Assembly: GCF_014873535.1 (NCBI RefSeq)
Contig: NZ_JADBEF010000001.1
Location: 8,742,001 to 8,806,000 of the forward strand
Direction of reading: 5' to 3'
Source of the DNA: Nonomuraea africana
GTDB lineage: Bacteria > Actinomycetota > Actinomycetes > Streptosporangiales > Streptosporangiaceae
Length of the DNA: 64,000 nucleotides
Shown here: piece by piece, positions 16,216 through 24,445 of the stretch
Position numbering within the stretch: position 1 is the first letter of the stretch
Layout: each line of letters starts with the position of its first letter
Position numbers and translations under genes: made by a program
The notes under the pieces: model-generated
Database searches by the model: none
Seen by the model: only the letters and a program-made list of their open reading frames with translations
Told to the model about the DNA's origin: nothing

Positions 16216-16947
16216 TTGCTGGGAATGGTGCTGGCCGCCGGGGCCGGACGACGCCTGCGGCCGTACACCGACACGCTGCCCAAGGCGCTCGTGCCGGTCG
16301 ACGGAGAAACCACGATCATGGACATCTCGCTGCGCAACCTCGCCGCGGTGGACCTGCGTGACGTGGTGATCGTGGTCGGATACGCGGCACAGGCCGTACA
16401 CGAGCGCAAGGCCGACTTCGAACGGCGTTACGGCGTGAAGATCGAGCTCGTGCACAACGACAAGGCCGAGGAGTGGAACAACGCCTACTCCCTGTGGTGC
16501 GCGCGCGACCACTTCGCGCAGGGCGCGCTGCTGGTCAACGGCGACACCGTGCACCCCGTCTCGGTGGAGGAGACGCTGCTGTCGGCTCCGGCCACCAGCG
16601 ACATCCTGCTCGCCGTCGACGACGTCAAGACGCTCGCCGACGAGGAGATGAAGGTGACGCTGCGCGACGGCTCGCTCCAGCGCATCACCAAGCTGATGGA
16701 CCCCGCCGACGCCTACGGCGAGTACATCGGCGCGACCCTCATCCGACCCGGCGCCGCCCAGAAGCTGGCCGACGCCCTGCAGGCCACCTTCGAGCGCGAT
16801 CCTCAGCTCTACTACGAGGACGGCTACCAGGAGCTGGTCGAGCGCGGCGAGCAGATCCACGTCGCGCCGATCGGCAAGGTCGAGTGGGTCGAGGTCGACA
16901 ACCACGACGACCTGAACAAGGCCCGCGACATCGCCGCCCGTTACTAG
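16216..16947 (+). CDS. Sugar/alcohol-phosphate nucleotidyltransferase (phosphocholine cytidylyltransferase-like)
   Basis: This 243-residue protein starts at TTG 16216, preceded by GAGGAG at six bases. The N-terminus GMVLAAGAGRRLRPYTDTLPKALVPVDGE is the nucleotidyltransferase signature with its binding loop and lysine. Later motifs are VVIVVGYAAQAV, VNGDTVHP with the metal-binding Asp, DAYGEYIGATLI and VEWVEVDNHDDLNKA. This pattern matches LicC-like phosphocholine or alcohol-phosphate cytidylyltransferases. It is followed closely by the glycerol-1-phosphate-dehydrogenase-like gene and a CDP-alcohol transferase. I infer that it makes the CDP-activated alcohol used by that set. Confidence 0.82.
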   Translation: MLGMVLAAGAGRRLRPYTDTLPKALVPVDGETTIMDISLRNLAAVDLRDVVIVVGYAAQAVHERKADFERRYGVKIELVHNDKAEEWNNAYSLWCARDHFAQGALLVNGDTVHPVSVEETLLSAPATSDILLAVDDVKTLADEEMKVTLRDGSLQRITKLMDPADAYGEYIGATLIRPGAAQKLADALQATFERDPQLYYEDGYQELVERGEQIHVAPIGKVEWVEVDNHDDLNKARDIAARY

Positions 16948-16957
16948 GGGAGGCTAG

Positions 16958-18016
16958 ATGCCGCTTCTAGCGAGGATGCTGCCCGCCCCCCTGACCATGG
17001 AGGTACGGCGGGGCGCGGTCGCGCAGCTCGGCGCGCTGCTGGCCGACAGCAGGGTGGCCACCTCAGGCCGGGTCGCCGTGGCGGTCGGCCCTGGACAGGG
17101 CGACCACATCGAGGGTCTCATCGCGCTGACCCTCTCCGAGGCGGAGGTGTTCCGCGTCGCCGACGGCTCGGTCGACGCCGCCGTCTCGCTCGGCGCCGAC
17201 CTGCGCAAGGGTGCCTACGAGGTGGTCGTCGGGGTGGGCGGCGGCCGCACGATCGACGCCACCAAGTACGCCGCCTCCCTGGCCGGGATCCCCATGGTGG
17301 CCGTGGCCACCAACCTCTCCCACGACGGCATCTGCTCGCCGACCGCCTCGCTGGTCTACGAGGGCGGCAAGGGCTCCTTCGGGGTGCCGATGCCGCTGGC
17401 CATCCTCGTCGACCTCGACTTCGTGCACACCGCGCCCGACGCGCTCGTCAGGTCGGGCGTGGGCGACGTGGTGAGCAACCTGTCGGCGATCGAGGACTGG
17501 CAGCTGGCCAACGTCGAGCGGGGCGAGCCGATCGACGGCCTGGCCTGCTCGATGGCGCGCACCTCGGCCGAGGCGCTGATCGGCCGCAGGGATTCGATCG
17601 AATCCGACGCGTTCCTGACCGTTCTCGCCGAATCGCTGATCCTGTCGGGGATGTCCATGGTGATCGCGGGCTCCTCGCGTCCCTCCAGTGGCGGAGATCA
17701 TGAGATCCTTCATGCCGTGGATCAGCTCTTCCCCGGCACGTCCAACCATGGCGAGCTCGCCGGGATCGGTGCCGCCTTCTGTTTCTTCCTCAGGGAGGAC
17801 GAGGCCAGGCTGGCGCAGGTGGTCGACTGCCTGAGGCAGCACCAGCTTCCTGTCACGCCGGGCGACATCGGTCTGAGCGTGGAGCAGTTCACCGAGGCCG
17901 TCATGCTGGCGCCCTCCACCCGTCCAGGTCGCTACACGATCCTCGAGCACCTGCGGCTGTCGGAGTCAGAGGTTCGCGATCGGGTGGAGAGCTATGTCCG
18001 GGCCTTCGGTAGCTGA
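16958..18016 (+). CDS. Iron-containing alcohol dehydrogenase family (glycerol-1-phosphate dehydrogenase-like)
   Basis: This 352-residue protein carries the family features: EVVVGVGGGRTIDATKYAAS binding NAD(P), VATNLSHDGICSPTASLV, the metal/active-site region GVGDVVSNLSAIEDW, and GDHEILHAVDQLFPGTSNHGELAG with two metal-ligand histidines. The closest recognised group is sn-glycerol-1-phosphate dehydrogenase (EgsA/AraM). It starts at ATG 16958, 10 bases after the cytidylyltransferase, and its end overlaps the CDP-alcohol transferase start. It probably reduces a ketose or triose phosphate to the alcohol phosphate that is then activated with CTP. Bacterial glycerol-1-phosphate makers are uncommon. 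Confidence 0.83.
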   Translation: MPLLARMLPAPLTMEVRRGAVAQLGALLADSRVATSGRVAVAVGPGQGDHIEGLIALTLSEAEVFRVADGSVDAAVSLGADLRKGAYEVVVGVGGGRTIDATKYAASLAGIPMVAVATNLSHDGICSPTASLVYEGGKGSFGVPMPLAILVDLDFVHTAPDALVRSGVGDVVSNLSAIEDWQLANVERGEPIDGLACSMARTSAEALIGRRDSIESDAFLTVLAESLILSGMSMVIAGSSRPSSGGDHEILHAVDQLFPGTSNHGELAGIGAAFCFFLREDEARLAQVVDCLRQHQLPVTPGDIGLSVEQFTEAVMLAPSTRPGRYTILEHLRLSESEVRDRVESYVRAFGS

Positions 18017-18761
18017 GCTGCGGGCGGTCGCCCAGCCCGCCGGCCACCTGGAGCGCAGGAACGGCGAGCACTGGGCCGGCGTGCTCTACATGCGCAGGCT
18101 CTCTCTCCGCGTCACCTGGCTGTTGACCAGGACGTCGGTCACGCCCAACCAGCTGACCTGGGTGATGACGGCGGCCGGCGTCGCGGCGGGTGTGGCGCTC
18201 GCGCTGCCCGGGCTGTGGGCCGCCGTGGGCGCCGCCCTGCTCGTCCAGGTCTACCTGCTCCTCGACTGCTCCGACGGCGAGCTGGCCCGCTGGACCGGCA
18301 AGACCTCGCTGACCGGCGTCTATCTCGACAGGGTCGGCGCCTACTTCACCGAGGCCGCGCTGCTGGCGGGCCTCGGCTGGAGGGCGTCGAGCGTCCTGCC
18401 CGACTGGTACACCGTGCTGGGGTTCGCCGCCGCGCTCGGCGCGATCCTCATCAAGGCCGAGACCGATCTCGTGGACGTGGCGCGGGCCAAGGGCGGTCTG
18501 CAGGCCGCCACCGAGGCCTCCGCGGGGCAGCTCCGCTCCGGCCTGCTCGGGCTGGGACGGCGGGTGCTGGGCGCGACGAAGTTCCACCGGATCGTGCAGC
18601 CGATCGAGCTGTCACTGCTCGCGCTGGTCGCGGCGGTGATCGATCTGGCCCTCGGCGACCTCACCGCCTCGAAGGTGCTCGTCGTGGCCTGCGTCGCGGC
18701 GGCCGGACTTCAAATGATCCTCCATCTGGTGAGCATCCTGGCCTCCAGGCGGCTAGCGTGA
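17994..18761 (+). CDS. CDP-alcohol phosphatidyltransferase family protein with altered motif
   Basis: This 255-residue membrane protein has about six helices. It overlaps the end of the dehydrogenase gene by 23 bases. The signature reads DCSDGELAR, 8 residues, GVYLDRVGA: the first three aspartates are present, but the fourth, normally the catalytic base, is alanine (codon 18339-18341). The protein may use another residue, have a different reaction, or be inactive. Membrane location, length and gene context still fit transfer of an alcohol phosphate from CDP. It is probably in one operon with the two genes before it. Confidence 0.8.
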   Translation: MSGPSVAELRAVAQPAGHLERRNGEHWAGVLYMRRLSLRVTWLLTRTSVTPNQLTWVMTAAGVAAGVALALPGLWAAVGAALLVQVYLLLDCSDGELARWTGKTSLTGVYLDRVGAYFTEAALLAGLGWRASSVLPDWYTVLGFAAALGAILIKAETDLVDVARAKGGLQAATEASAGQLRSGLLGLGRRVLGATKFHRIVQPIELSLLALVAAVIDLALGDLTASKVLVVACVAAAGLQMILHLVSILASRRLA

Positions 18762-18762
18762 T

Positions 18763-18839
18763 TCGGAACCGTCGGGGCGCCGCACCCGTCGAATTGATCA
18801 GACGCCCGCTGTTCGGTGGGGGTTCACTGACGGTTCCGA
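18763..18839. repeat. 11-bp perfect inverted repeat, wide spacer
   Basis: TCGGAACCGTC (18763-18773) and its exact complement (18829-18839) lie in the 150-bp gap between the CDP-alcohol transferase and the next glycosyltransferase, 55 bases apart. It could form a stem in a transcript or be a pair of protein sites. No T-run follows, so a simple terminator is not supported. Confidence 0.4.
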
Positions 18840-18911
18840 TACTCTTGTCTTCACCTATCCGGATATGGCATACCCCAGCAGACTCGGTGATCATGAAAGA
18901 ATGCTCCGCTC

Positions 18912-19826
18912 GTGCTCTCGACGCGTCCAGGCGATGACCCGTTGAAGATCTCGTGCGTCATCCTCACCATGGGCAACCGGGTCGCCGAGCTCAACCGGGC
19001 GGTCGAGTCCGCGCTCAACCAGGTCGACGGCGACGTCGAGGTGGTGATCGTGGGCAACGGGGCCGACGTTCCCGAGGTGACGGCGACACCGCCCGACGGC
19101 TCTGCGGCGTCCGTGAAAACCGTACGGCTGGCCCACAACACCGGCATTCCCGCAGGCCGTAACCGCGGGGTCGAGGAGTGCTCCGGCGACGTCGTCCTGT
19201 TCCTCGACGACGACGGCTGGTACGCCAACCAGAAGGTCGTCGCGCACGTGCGCGACCGTTTCGCCACCGAGCCCGACCTCGCCGTCATCTCCTTCCGGGT
19301 CATGGACCCCGACGGCGGCATCGGACAGCGCCGCCACGTGCCGCGCCTTCGCGCGGGCGACCCCGAGCGTTCCTCACCCGTCACCACGTTCCTCGGCGGC
19401 GCCTCCGCGATCCGCAGGTCGGCCTTCCTCCAGGTCGGCGGGTTGCCCGAGCGGTTCTTCTACGCGCACGAGGAGACTGACCTGGCCTGGCGGCTGCTGG
19501 GCGAGGGCTACCGCATCGAGTACGACGCCGAGACCGTCATGTACCACCCGCAGGTGCCGCCGACCAGGCACGCGGAGTTCTACCGGCTCAACGCCCGCAA
19601 CAGGGTGTGGCTGGCGCGCCGCAACCTGCCGTGGCCGCTGGCCGGGCTCTACCTGCTCGACTGGGTGGTGCTGACGCTGGTGCGCGAGCGCCGCTCGGGC
19701 GTGGCCATCAAGGCGTGGTTCCAGGGCTTCGTCGAAGGGCTGCGCACCCCCGCGGGCGAGCGCAGGCCGATGGCCTGGCGCACCGCGTGGCGCATGGTGA
19801 AGCTGGGCCGTCCGCCGATCGTGTGA
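18912..19826 (+). CDS. Glycosyltransferase family 2
   Basis: This 304-residue protein contains a GT-A domain: ISCVILTMGNRVAELNRAV, NTGIPAGRNRGVEECSGDVVLFLDDDG (the DDD is the metal-binding motif), FLGGASAIRRSAFLQVGG, and RFFYAHEETDLAWRLLGEGY, with the ED-like acceptor site. The C-terminus is amphipathic, so it is probably peripheral on the inner face of the membrane. GTG 18912 is used here; TTG 18942, just before KISCVIL, is an alternative. It closes the CDP-alcohol region and may decorate the polymer. Its stop is joined to the convergent gene by the palindrome GTGTGATCACAC (19821-19832). Confidence 0.85.
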   Translation: MLSTRPGDDPLKISCVILTMGNRVAELNRAVESALNQVDGDVEVVIVGNGADVPEVTATPPDGSAASVKTVRLAHNTGIPAGRNRGVEECSGDVVLFLDDDGWYANQKVVAHVRDRFATEPDLAVISFRVMDPDGGIGQRRHVPRLRAGDPERSSPVTTFLGGASAIRRSAFLQVGGLPERFFYAHEETDLAWRLLGEGYRIEYDAETVMYHPQVPPTRHAEFYRLNARNRVWLARRNLPWPLAGLYLLDWVVLTLVRERRSGVAIKAWFQGFVEGLRTPAGERRPMAWRTAWRMVKLGRPPIV

Positions 19827-20543
19827 TCACACGACTTCCGCCGCACCGAAGGTCATGGACGCGCGCAGCGATGTGGACATCAGCGCCCGCTTGGGCAGGC
19901 CCAGCTCGCTGAGCTCCTTGGCGACCGGATGGTTGCCCAGGCGAATCAGCGCCCCTCCCGGGCGCACCCGCATTCCGCGCGCCCACATCTTGGCGGGGAC
20001 ACGCCTGGTGACGCCATCCAGATGGGTGTAGGCGGTCAGCGGGGTCGCCGCCGCCGCGCCGCCCACCGGCATCCCTGGCTTGACGAGCATGTCCACCACC
20101 AGCCGGCCGTCCTTGCGCAGGATGCAGCGCTTGTACGGCGACGACAGCCGCAGCTCGATGTCGGCCAGCTCCTTGGGGAAGCCCCAGAGCGTGCGCCCCG
20201 CCTCCAGCGTGAAACCCTGGTCCACCGGCAGCCAGTGCACGAACGCGCCCGCGTTCCTCAGCGTGGCCGGCCCTGAGGCCCGCGGGCGGGGACTGCCCGG
20301 CGGCCTGACCAGGAAGGTGACACCGAACTCGTGGTAGGAATCGAGATCGCTGTCACGGTACTCGACGAACACCAGCGTGCAGACGGCCCTGCCGGGCAGG
20401 ACCTCGGCCACGTCGAGGCCCGAGTAGGCGATCACCGCGCGGGCGGCGTCCGCGCTGACGGCATACGTGGCGCTGCAGACGGTGGCGTCGGTCACCCGCA
20501 CGGGCATGGTGATCGTCCGGCCTTGGATCAGATGCGAAGCCAT
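19827..20543 (-). CDS. Acetoacetate decarboxylase fold protein
   Basis: This 238-residue protein starts at ATG 20543. It shows the ADC superfamily pattern: VFVEYRDSDLDSYHEFGVTFLV, FVHWLPVDQGFTLEAGRTLWGFPKELADIEL, and a C-terminal strand with GGALIRLGNHPVAKEL. The FPKELADI segment corresponds to the region carrying the Schiff-base lysine in true decarboxylases, but in many family members this is not enough to prove that activity. It is convergent with the GT2 gene and divergent from the ECF sigma gene. Substrate unknown. Confidence 0.75.
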   Translation of the reverse strand: MASHLIQGRTITMPVRVTDATVCSATYAVSADAARAVIAYSGLDVAEVLPGRAVCTLVFVEYRDSDLDSYHEFGVTFLVRPPGSPRPRASGPATLRNAGAFVHWLPVDQGFTLEAGRTLWGFPKELADIELRLSSPYKRCILRKDGRLVVDMLVKPGMPVGGAAAATPLTAYTHLDGVTRRVPAKMWARGMRVRPGGALIRLGNHPVAKELSELGLPKRALMSTSLRASMTFGAAEVV

Positions 20544-20633
20544 GCCTCCAGTACATGTGACCATCGCGCCGCCGTCCACGTCTCCAGATGATGTGACTGC
20601 CGAAACCACGCGGAGGCGAGCATCATCGAGGAG

Positions 20634-21077
20634 TTGTATCGCGAGCACTGGCCGCTCGTGTGCGGCTATCTCCTGCGCCGCACCCGCGATCCCCACCTGG
20701 CCGAGGACCTCGCCCAGGAGACGTTCGTCAAGGCCACCAGGGCGTTTCTCGGCCACCGCGGCGGCAGCCCCGCCGCCTGGCTGCTGGCGATCGCCAGGAA
20801 CGTCCTCATCGACCACGTACGGCGCCGCCGTACGGAGCTGCCCCTGCCCGACCCCGACGAGCTGGGCGTGCCCGCGATGGACGTGGCGGGCCTCGACGTC
20901 AGGGACGCGCTCGCGCGGCTGCCCCCTCAGCACCGAGAGCTCCTCACGCTCGTCTACTACGAAGGGTTCTCCCTCGTGGAGGTGGCCGCGATGACCGGCC
21001 GCTCGCCCTCCTCCGTCAAGACCGCCGCCTGGCGGGCCCGCAAGGCCTTCGCCGAGATGTACGGGAGCAGCATTTGA
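20634..21077 (+). CDS. ECF RNA polymerase sigma factor
   Basis: This 147-residue protein has sigma region 2 (YREHWPLVCGYLLRRTRDPHLAEDLAQETFVKATRAF) and region 4 (LARLPPQHRELLTLVYYEGFSLVEVAAMTGRSPSSVKTAAWRARKAF). TTG 20634 is the first conventional start. However, a good GGAGG lies at 20612-20616, exactly five bases before an in-frame ATC (20622) that would add IIEE to the front, so the true start may be non-canonical. The stop overlaps the next gene (TTGA), which encodes a membrane protein likely to regulate this sigma factor. Confidence 0.9.
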   Translation: MYREHWPLVCGYLLRRTRDPHLAEDLAQETFVKATRAFLGHRGGSPAAWLLAIARNVLIDHVRRRRTELPLPDPDELGVPAMDVAGLDVRDALARLPPQHRELLTLVYYEGFSLVEVAAMTGRSPSSVKTAAWRARKAFAEMYGSSI

Positions 21078-21946
21078 TCCCCGAGTTCGACCCCAAGAGG
21101 ACCAGGCGGGCCGTACGGCTCGGCATCCTGCGCACGGCCACGGCCGTGCTCGCCGTGCTGCTCGTCGTGTCGCTGGCCGTCGTGTTCGGCTCCCGCCTGA
21201 TCCAGGAGCGCGGCAACAGGGAGCGGCGGATGGTGGACGTGCTGGGCACGGCCCTGCAGGTGGCCAACCCCGGCTACGTGATCGGTGAGAAGGAGTGCTG
21301 TGATATCTCGCTGACCGGGATGTCCTTCTCCGTCCACGTCAGCCCCCTGCAGGCGAGGGGAGGCTTCTTCGCCGGGGCCGCGGTCCAGACACTGCGCGTG
21401 GAGCAGGACTTCTTCGGCAGGGTGCAGTCACCCCCGCTCGGTTATGCGACCGAGACCAGGCTCACCTACGGCCTCTACGACGTCGGCACGGGCAACCAGC
21501 CCAAGCAGGACATGCGCCAGGTCCTCGCCAGGCTGCCCGAGGGGCTGACCGCACTGACGGTCGTGGAGCTGAGCAGGCCGCTCAAGGAGACGGAGTTCGC
21601 CGCCTTCCGGAAGAGGACCGATCTGTACCCGGAGCGGGTCGTCTACGAGAACAGGCCGAGATCCACGCCTATCACCTGGAGCGCTCACCAGATCGGGGCC
21701 GCCTTCGACCAGGACGACAACCTGGCGAGCTTCCGCGCCTGGGTGGCCTCGCTGCGCGCCCATGACGAGCACAACCTGAGGCAGTTCGGTCTTGACCTCG
21801 CCAGGCTGAAGAAGAGCGCGGCCGACGGGCTGACCTATGCCTTCGTGACGAGCCGAACGGTGGGCGATCTCCGCAAGCTCATCGACGATCCCGACATCAA
21901 GACCATCAGGGTGGCCGACGTCACCTACGATCTCGAGCGGCCGTGA
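21074..21946 (+). CDS. Membrane-anchored sigma factor regulator (Sigma_reg-like)
   Basis: This 290-residue protein starts at TTG 21074, overlapping the sigma-factor stop. A basic cytoplasmic tail (FDPKRTRRAVRLGIL) is followed by one membrane helix (about 22-42) and a large extracytoplasmic domain with a cysteine pair (KECCDIS) and the segment GLTALTVVELSRPLKETEFAAF, like the Sigma_reg_C domain. The operon position makes it the probable anti-sigma or regulatory partner of the ECF factor. The signal sensed is unknown. No zinc-binding anti-sigma motif is seen in the short cytoplasmic tail. Confidence 0.7.
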   Translation: MIPEFDPKRTRRAVRLGILRTATAVLAVLLVVSLAVVFGSRLIQERGNRERRMVDVLGTALQVANPGYVIGEKECCDISLTGMSFSVHVSPLQARGGFFAGAAVQTLRVEQDFFGRVQSPPLGYATETRLTYGLYDVGTGNQPKQDMRQVLARLPEGLTALTVVELSRPLKETEFAAFRKRTDLYPERVVYENRPRSTPITWSAHQIGAAFDQDDNLASFRAWVASLRAHDEHNLRQFGLDLARLKKSAADGLTYAFVTSRTVGDLRKLIDDPDIKTIRVADVTYDLERP

Positions 21947-21952
21947 GCCACG

Positions 21953-22915
21953 TCAGACGGCCAGTTCGTGGGCTACCCCCGCCCACGTCTCCAGGCGCGC
22001 GGTGAACGAGGCGGCCTGGTCGGGCCAGTGGTGGCGCAGGCGGGCGAGTGAGTGGCCCTTGGCGGCCAGCGCCGCCCGCCGTACCGGGTCCTCCCTGAGA
22101 TCCAGGACGGCGCCCAGAGTCGCCTCCACGTCCCCGTACGGCACGACGGACCCGCACCCCGCCTCCTCCACCAGCGCGGCGGCGGCAGGGGTGGTGACGA
22201 CGGGCACCCCCCGCCCCATGTAGTCGAGGACCTTGGTGGGTGGCCTGGACGACGGCTCCCGCCACAGGCACACCCCCGCCAGCGCGCCCTCGGCCATGCG
22301 CAGGGCGTGCCTGTTGGGGACGTAACCGAACCAGTCGAGCAGCCCCACCCGCTGGGCGTCCCGCAGGATCGGCCTGACCTCCCTGTCGGCCGCGCCGATC
22401 AGATCGAGCCTGATCCCGTACGGCACCAGCCGCCGCGCCAGCTCGACCAGCTCGTTGACGCCCTTGGCGGTCGTCAGCCTGCCGATGTGCACGACACGGG
22501 TGTCGCCCGCGGGCAGCGGGGCGTCGGCGACCTGGGTGGCCTCGGCCGCAGCGGGCTCGAGGACGCGGTGCAGCCGTTCGGCCCTGGCCACGAGCCTGCG
22601 GCCGAGCGCGCCCCTGGCCTCGTCGCGCACGTCGAGCACGACGGGCGGGTGCCGGAACGGGAGGGCGAGCAGCAGCTCGGCCTCGTGCAGGATCAGCAGG
22701 TCGGCGTCCTTGACGCCGCGGCGCAGCGCCGTCCGCGCCCTGCCGCCCTTGCGAACGTCGATCGCGGTGATCGGCGGAATGGGTGTCACGTTGAAGTGGG
22801 TGAAAGGAGCGACGTAGGTCACCTCGTGGCCCGCGTCGAGCAGCGCCCTGATCTGCCGGTGCATGATCCGGGCGTCCTCGGGATGATGGAGGGTTGTTGC
22901 GACGCAAACGCGCAT
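21953..22915 (-). CDS. Glycosyltransferase family 4-like
   Basis: This 320-residue GT-B protein has an N-terminal domain starting MRVCVATTLHHPEDARIMH with ALLDAGHEVTYVAPF. The C-terminal nucleotide-sugar domain has VVHIGRLTTAKGVNELVELA, WFGYVPNRHALRMAEGALAGVCL, KVLDYMGRGVPVVTTPAAAALVEEAGCG and the matching acidic site. It lacks a clear E-x7-E motif but has the right order. It lies downstream of the acyltransferase on the same strand and is probably part of the surface-polysaccharide region. Acceptor unknown. Confidence 0.82.
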   Translation of the reverse strand: MRVCVATTLHHPEDARIMHRQIRALLDAGHEVTYVAPFTHFNVTPIPPITAIDVRKGGRARTALRRGVKDADLLILHEAELLLALPFRHPPVVLDVRDEARGALGRRLVARAERLHRVLEPAAAEATQVADAPLPAGDTRVVHIGRLTTAKGVNELVELARRLVPYGIRLDLIGAADREVRPILRDAQRVGLLDWFGYVPNRHALRMAEGALAGVCLWREPSSRPPTKVLDYMGRGVPVVTTPAAAALVEEAGCGSVVPYGDVEATLGAVLDLREDPVRRAALAAKGHSLARLRHHWPDQAASFTARLETWAGVAHELAV

Positions 22916-22972
22916 ATAGGCGATGGTGCGCGCCTATGCCATCACCTGCGTGAATGTGGGGGTAACTGCCGT

Positions 22973-24214
22973 TTAACTTCCCGAAGGACGCCGGTAGAGC
23001 CAGGTCAGGCGCGGTTCGAGCACCCACTTGAAGACCGTGCGGGTCTCGGGCAGGCACAGCACGATCGCCAGGGCGAAGCAGCTGGCGCTGATCGCCAGCA
23101 CGCCCAGCGGGCCGTGCAGCCAGGGCAGGTCGAGCCAGCCCTGCTCCTTGGCGATCAGGACGGGGATGCCGTGAAGGAGGTAGGCGTAGAGGGTGCGGGT
23201 GCCGAGGTCGGTGTACCAGGTCTCGCCGCGCGGCACCAGCGCCAGGAAGGCGAAGCACATCGCCAGCGAGGCGATCAGCAGCGCCATCTTCAGCCCGAGG
23301 CCCATGTACCAGGACAGGTCCATGTCCTGGAAGCTGTGCTTGAAGTAGAAGGGCTTGAGCGACCACTTGCCCAGGCCGAGATAGACCGCCACGCCCGCCG
23401 CCCCCGCCAGCGTCACGCCCGCGAGGATCTTCACCCAGGTGCGGTTGAGCATCTCGAAGTGCTCGGGCTGCATGACCAGGCCGATCACGAAGAACGGCAG
23501 CAGGCCGAAGAAGCGGTCCATGCTGAAGTCGCCGGAGATCTGCGAGAACCCGGCGAACAGGTAGATGGCGATCGCCACGGGGATGGGCTGCTTCATCCGC
23601 TTCCACACCGGGGTGGACAGCCGCCAGAACAGCAGGGCGAGCAGATACCAGTTGAGCCACGCCGGGTCGATGATCGTGAGGCTCCACTTCTGCCCGAGGG
23701 AGAAGCGCAGCGCGGCGTAGCCGACCTCCACGATCACGTACGGCACGACGAAGGTGTCGACGAGCTTGTTCGTCTTGGCGTTGGAGTTCCAGAAGTTCCT
23801 GGACAGGTAGCCGCTCACGATGACGAACAGCGGCATGTGGAAGGTGTAGATGAAGATGTAGAGCGCTTTGGAGGAGTCGGCGTTGAGCGTGGGGACCAGC
23901 GAGTGCCCCACGACCACGAGCGCGATCAGCAGGAACTTGACGTTGTCGAGGTACGGCTCGCGCCTGCGCGGCGCGGCTTTGGGCTCTTCGTCGAGTTCGG
24001 GCTCGGGGCGGTCGTCGGAGCGGTCCTCGGTGGCCGCCGTGCCCCAGAAGGAGGCGTCCTGCGCCTGCTGTCCCCACCCCTGCGGGGGCGGGGCGGCCTG
24101 CGGCCACGGGGTGTTCACCCTCTCCGTCTCGGCAGGTGGCGCTTCAGGGGCGGCGCCATGGGCGCCGTTGCTCCTGGGGGCCGAGACCGGGAAGGACGAT
24201 CGGGTGTCACTCAC
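22973..24214 (-). CDS. Acyltransferase family 3 (sugar O-acyltransferase-like) membrane protein
   Basis: The protein is 413 residues. The first 85 residues form a charged, proline-rich cytoplasmic tail. Then REPYLDNVKFLLIALVVVGHSL begins the ten-helix Acyl_transf_3 domain; the histidine in VVGHSL is the usual catalytic candidate. Further motifs are FHMPLFVIVSGYLSRNFW and NWYLLALLFWRL. Such proteins acetylate or succinylate cell-surface sugars or lipids. It is flanked by a GT4 gene and an LCP gene on the same strand. The long disordered N-terminus is unusual in length. Confidence 0.85.
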   Translation of the reverse strand: MSDTRSSFPVSAPRSNGAHGAAPEAPPAETERVNTPWPQAAPPPQGWGQQAQDASFWGTAATEDRSDDRPEPELDEEPKAAPRRREPYLDNVKFLLIALVVVGHSLVPTLNADSSKALYIFIYTFHMPLFVIVSGYLSRNFWNSNAKTNKLVDTFVVPYVIVEVGYAALRFSLGQKWSLTIIDPAWLNWYLLALLFWRLSTPVWKRMKQPIPVAIAIYLFAGFSQISGDFSMDRFFGLLPFFVIGLVMQPEHFEMLNRTWVKILAGVTLAGAAGVAVYLGLGKWSLKPFYFKHSFQDMDLSWYMGLGLKMALLIASLAMCFAFLALVPRGETWYTDLGTRTLYAYLLHGIPVLIAKEQGWLDLPWLHGPLGVLAISASCFALAIVLCLPETRTVFKWVLEPRLTWLYRRPSGS

Positions 24215-24445
24215 GGGCGAGACGCTCAGCTATCTATCGGGGCCGGGGGTCGGAGCCACGCCGGCGAGGGCGGCTTGCACACGCCTGGCAAGGCGCCGAC
24301 TCGCGTGGGCGATTCTGACAACCCTAACGTCCAGCGGGGCCGATGTCGCGGGGGAGACTGGAGAAACGGCCGTAATCCACAGGGAATCTGGAGGTTGACC
24401 GACTCCGCCGAAATCAGTCAAGAACCGCTCATGACGGGCACTCCG

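Noticed and set aside
24215..24445. 63-codon minus ORF between the acyltransferase and LCP genes
   Set aside because: No ribosome-binding site or conserved motif; a 230-bp gap with promoter function is more likely.
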